This document shows positions 62,052-64,000 of a stretch of 64,000 bases of DNA, in pieces. Every line of letters begins with the position of its first letter. The first letter of the stretch is position 1. This DNA comes from DASQFQ01 sp038238015 (GTDB taxonomy: Bacteria > Actinomycetota > Thermoleophilia > Solirubrobacterales > Solirubrobacteraceae), in the NCBI GenBank assembly GCA_038238015.1, contig JBBRYA010000008.1:1-64000 (forward strand). Direction: 5' to 3'. The notes under the pieces were generated by a model. That model saw only the letters and a program-made list of their open reading frames with translations, was not told the DNA's origin and searched no databases. A program made the translations under genes and the position numbers.

Positions 62052-63239
62052 CTAGCTCTTGGCGCTGATCTGGCGCTGCGCGGCCTCGAGCACCTCGACG
62101 CGGCGCTTGTGGCGACCCTCGTACTCGCGCACGGAGTTCACGGTCTTCTCGTCGGCGTCGCGGACGCGCTCGGCGACCTCACGGCCGGTGAGGTCGTCGT
62201 AGCCCGAGAAGGGCTGGGACTCCTGCAGCGCCTTGACGCGGTCGATGACCGTGTCGCGGCTCTTGTTGGCACGCTCGTAGGCGTTCACGCTGCGCAGCTC
62301 GTCCTGGGAGAGCTCGGTCAGCTTGGTCACGATGTCGCTCGCGTTGAGCTCGTCGTAGCCGGCCATGGGCGGCTCGCCGCCGCTCGCGGCCGACTGCGTG
62401 CGCTTCTGCGCCGTGCCGGCCGCGTCGCTCGCCTTGGCGGACGTGCGCTCGGCCGTCGAGGCCGCGCTGCGCTCGGCGCGCTTGGCGGTCGACTTCGCCG
62501 CCGTCTTGGCGGTCGAAGTGGTGCGCTTGGCGGTCGAGGTCGTCTTCTTGGCGGTGCGGGTGGTCTTGCGCGCGGTCTTCTTGACCTGCTTCTCGGCCTC
62601 CTCGGCGACGCCCTTGACGGCCTCGGCGGCACCCGTGGTCTCCCAGTCGTAGCTGGGCTCGCCGCCGGCGCGCGACTTCACGGTCGCGAGCGTGAGCTTG
62701 CCGATGTGCTCGCGAAGCTCGCGCAGCGCGCGCTCCTCCTGATCGCGATGGCGCGTGGCCATCCGGGCCGTCTTCTCGTCGCCGAGCGCGAGCGCGAGCT
62801 GCTCGATCGCGTCATAGGTGGCGATCTCGAGCATCTCCGTGGTCGCCTCGTCCTTGGCGTTCTTGAGCAGCTTCTCCTCGCCGCCGGAGCCGCGGAGCAT
62901 GTCGATGGGGCCCTTGCCGAGCACGAGCGCCTGGCCGAGGATGGTCTGCACGGTGCCCTTGGCGGAGCCGAGCAGCCCGCTGCCGCCGCCGAGCTCGGCG
63001 ATCCGGCGCTCGAGCGCGCGGGCATGCTGGCGGGTCTCGGTGAGATGACGCTCGAGCGTCGTGCGGTAGGAGCCGCGCGGCGTGATCGAGATGTGGGTGC
63101 CGAGCGTGGTCACGAGCGCGCCTTCGGTGGCGTGCGCCTCGTTGAGGTACTCGATGAGCATCGCGCGGCCGGCCTCGAGCTCTCCGAGGTTCTCCGTGTC
63201 GATGACCTTGGGGGTGTTCCGCTTTGTCTGTGTAGCCAT
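62052..63239 (-). CDS. DUF892-like / histone-H1-like / tandem-repeat fusion protein
   Basis: 395 aa in three parts. About 20-185 is a helical ferritin-like region resembling DUF892/YciE (YLNEAHATEGALVTTL, ETRQHARALERRIAELG, HRDQEERALRELREHIG). About 205-290 is a Lys/Thr/Ala-rich arm (KKTARKTTRTAKKTTSTAKR) like histone H1 or Hc1. About 295-390 holds two related units (GYDELNASDIVTKLTELSQD; GYDDLTGREVAERVRDADEK), each ending in a helix with YE and RVE/RVK. Expected to bind DNA and perhaps iron. AAAGGA precedes ATG, and a SigB-type promoter lies upstream. Confidence 0.78.
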   Translation of the reverse strand: MATQTKRNTPKVIDTENLGELEAGRAMLIEYLNEAHATEGALVTTLGTHISITPRGSYRTTLERHLTETRQHARALERRIAELGGGSGLLGSAKGTVQTILGQALVLGKGPIDMLRGSGGEEKLLKNAKDEATTEMLEIATYDAIEQLALALGDEKTARMATRHRDQEERALRELREHIGKLTLATVKSRAGGEPSYDWETTGAAEAVKGVAEEAEKQVKKTARKTTRTAKKTTSTAKRTTSTAKTAAKSTAKRAERSAASTAERTSAKASDAAGTAQKRTQSAASGGEPPMAGYDELNASDIVTKLTELSQDELRSVNAYERANKSRDTVIDRVKALQESQPFSGYDDLTGREVAERVRDADEKTVNSVREYEGRHKRRVEVLEAAQRQISAKS

Positions 63240-63278
63240 TCAGGCGGTCCTTTCTATAGGTGGGGAGCATCGTCTGGC

Positions 63279-63304
63279 CTACCGTGCCCACGAGCCTCTG
63301 AAAC
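63279..63304 (-). promoter_or_regulatory. SigB/SigF-type promoter for the DUF892/H1 fusion gene
   Basis: Minus strand GTTT (63304-63301), 16 nt, CGGTAG (63284-63279): one mismatch in the -10. The leader is about 33 nt and carries the ribosome-binding site. Confidence 0.55.
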
Positions 63305-63324
63305 GCCCGCTACCGTCGGGCCCC

Positions 63325-64000
63325 ATGGCTCGGCGCATCGAAGTCGACATCGAGGGCAGGCGCCTCTCGCTGTCAAATCTCGACAAGGTCTACTACCCCG
63401 TGCCCGGCTTCACGAAGGGGCAGGTGGTCGACTACTACACGCGGATCGCGCCGGCGGTGCTCCCGCACCTGCGCGGGCGCCCGCTCACCCTCAAGCGCTA
63501 CCCGGAGGGCGTCGAGGGCCAGTTCTTCTACGAGAAGCAGTGCCCGCGCCACCGTCCCGACTGGGTCCTCACCGCGCCGCTGTGGAGCCGCCACAACTCG
63601 CGCACGATCGACTTCTGCCTCTGCGAGGACCTCGCGACGCTGGTCTGGCTGGCCAACCTCGGCGACCTCGAGCTGCACACCTCGCTGGCGCTGGCCGGTG
63701 ACGTCGATCGGCCCACCGTGGTCGCCTTCGACCTCGATCCCGGGCCCCCGGCCACGATCGTGGAGTGCGCGCGCGTGGCGCTCGAGCTGCGCGAGGTCTT
63801 CGCGCACGTCGGGATGCAGGCGTTTCCCAAGACGTCGGGCTCGAAGGGCATGCAGGTCTACGTCCCGCTGAACACGGCGGTGACCTACGACGAGAGCAAG
63901 CCCTTCGCCCACGGGCTCGCCCAGCTGCTCGAGCGGCGCCTGCCCGATCTCGTGGTCTCGGACATGAAGAAGTCGCTGCGCGCGGGCAAGGTGCTCGTCG
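63325..64000 (+). CDS. LigD polymerase-domain protein (cut by window end)
   Basis: The first 225 codons are visible and open to position 64000. IEVDIEGRRLSLSNLDKVYY, FTKGQVVDYYTRIAPAVLPH, FFYEKQCPRHRPDW, VVAFDLDPGPPATI (metal-binding D-x-D) and TSGSKGMQVYVPL are the PolDom/primase signature of LigD. It fills and extends ends in end joining, working with the separate phosphoesterase-ligase and Ku. TACCGT lies 8 nt before ATG 63325. The missing 3' end could add another domain. Confidence 0.92.
   Translation, partial: MARRIEVDIEGRRLSLSNLDKVYYPVPGFTKGQVVDYYTRIAPAVLPHLRGRPLTLKRYPEGVEGQFFYEKQCPRHRPDWVLTAPLWSRHNSRTIDFCLCEDLATLVWLANLGDLELHTSLALAGDVDRPTVVAFDLDPGPPATIVECARVALELREVFAHVGMQAFPKTSGSKGMQVYVPLNTAVTYDESKPFAHGLAQLLERRLPDLVVSDMKKSLRAGKVLV

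Noticed and set aside
62109..63701. 530-codon plus-strand frame opposite the DUF892/H1 gene
   Set aside because: It is low-complexity Leu/Gly/Arg sequence, and it runs through the ligD polymerase start in the wrong frame.

Overview
The window is a gene-dense, high-GC actinobacterial chromosome segment of about 64 kb. Gene content points to the Thermoleophilia (Solirubrobacter/Conexibacter-like): a PspA/PspAA/PspAB/HtpX membrane-stress set, SigB/SigF partner-switching proteins, a MarP-like protease, AddAB-type repair, Ku/LigD end joining and a c-di-AMP riboswitch before a cell-wall hydrolase. That placement is inference from gene content. No rRNA, tRNA, CRISPR array, insertion sequence or prophage was seen. 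Coding density is very high and no gap exceeds 300 bases. Many genes have a TANNNT box only 5-11 nt before the start codon and no Shine-Dalgarno, which suggests widespread leaderless mRNAs. || Layout. 0-7 kb: a BtuF-like binding protein with a 3' frameshift, a CBS-domain membrane protein, a divergent 3-hydroxyacyl-CoA dehydrogenase/thiolase pair sharing a palindromic operator, an SDR, an FHA protein and a DUF4242 protein. 6.6-10.4 kb (minus): lipoprotein with cell-wall-binding-like repeats, a small unknown protein, xseA, xseB and DUF2461. 10.5-16.5 kb: c-di-AMP riboswitch and NlpC/P60-like hydrolase, pspA-pspAA, then on the minus strand htpX, pspAB, rhomboid, GH13 glucosidase and an encapsulated-ferritin homologue. 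16.5-20.8 kb: FAD oxidoreductase, M23 peptidase, lgt, alpha/beta hydrolase. 20.8-25.2 kb: lysA-hom-thrC-thrB with overlapping genes and a probable CTG start for thrC. 25.2-33.2 kb: an ammonia-lyase homologue lacking the MIO triad coupled to an L,D-transpeptidase, orphan ParA plus FHA protein, small proteins, a penicillin-binding protein and a MarP-like protease. 33.2-43 kb: topoisomerase III, a histidine phosphatase and a two-gene AddB/AddA helicase-nuclease. || 43-57 kb is a general-stress regulatory island. It holds an ANTAR regulator, two SigB/SigF-type sigma factors, a primary-like sigma factor, two STAS antagonist/HATPase pairs (one HATPase degenerate), a PAS-PAS-GAF-PP2C phosphatase, a Crp/Fnr regulator, CsbD and small stress-type proteins. 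Several promoters match GTTT/GTTA-N15/16-GGGTA, as expected for a SigB/SigF regulon. The island also has two damaged genes, a frameshifted DUF1360 gene and a truncated PfpI/DJ-1 gene without its catalytic cysteine. || 56.8-64 kb is an end-joining and chromosome-protection cluster: LigD phosphoesterase-ligase, aldo/keto reductase, methyltransferase, Ku, topoisomerase IB, a DUF892-like/histone-H1-like fusion behind a SigB-type promoter, and a separate LigD polymerase gene cut by the window end.
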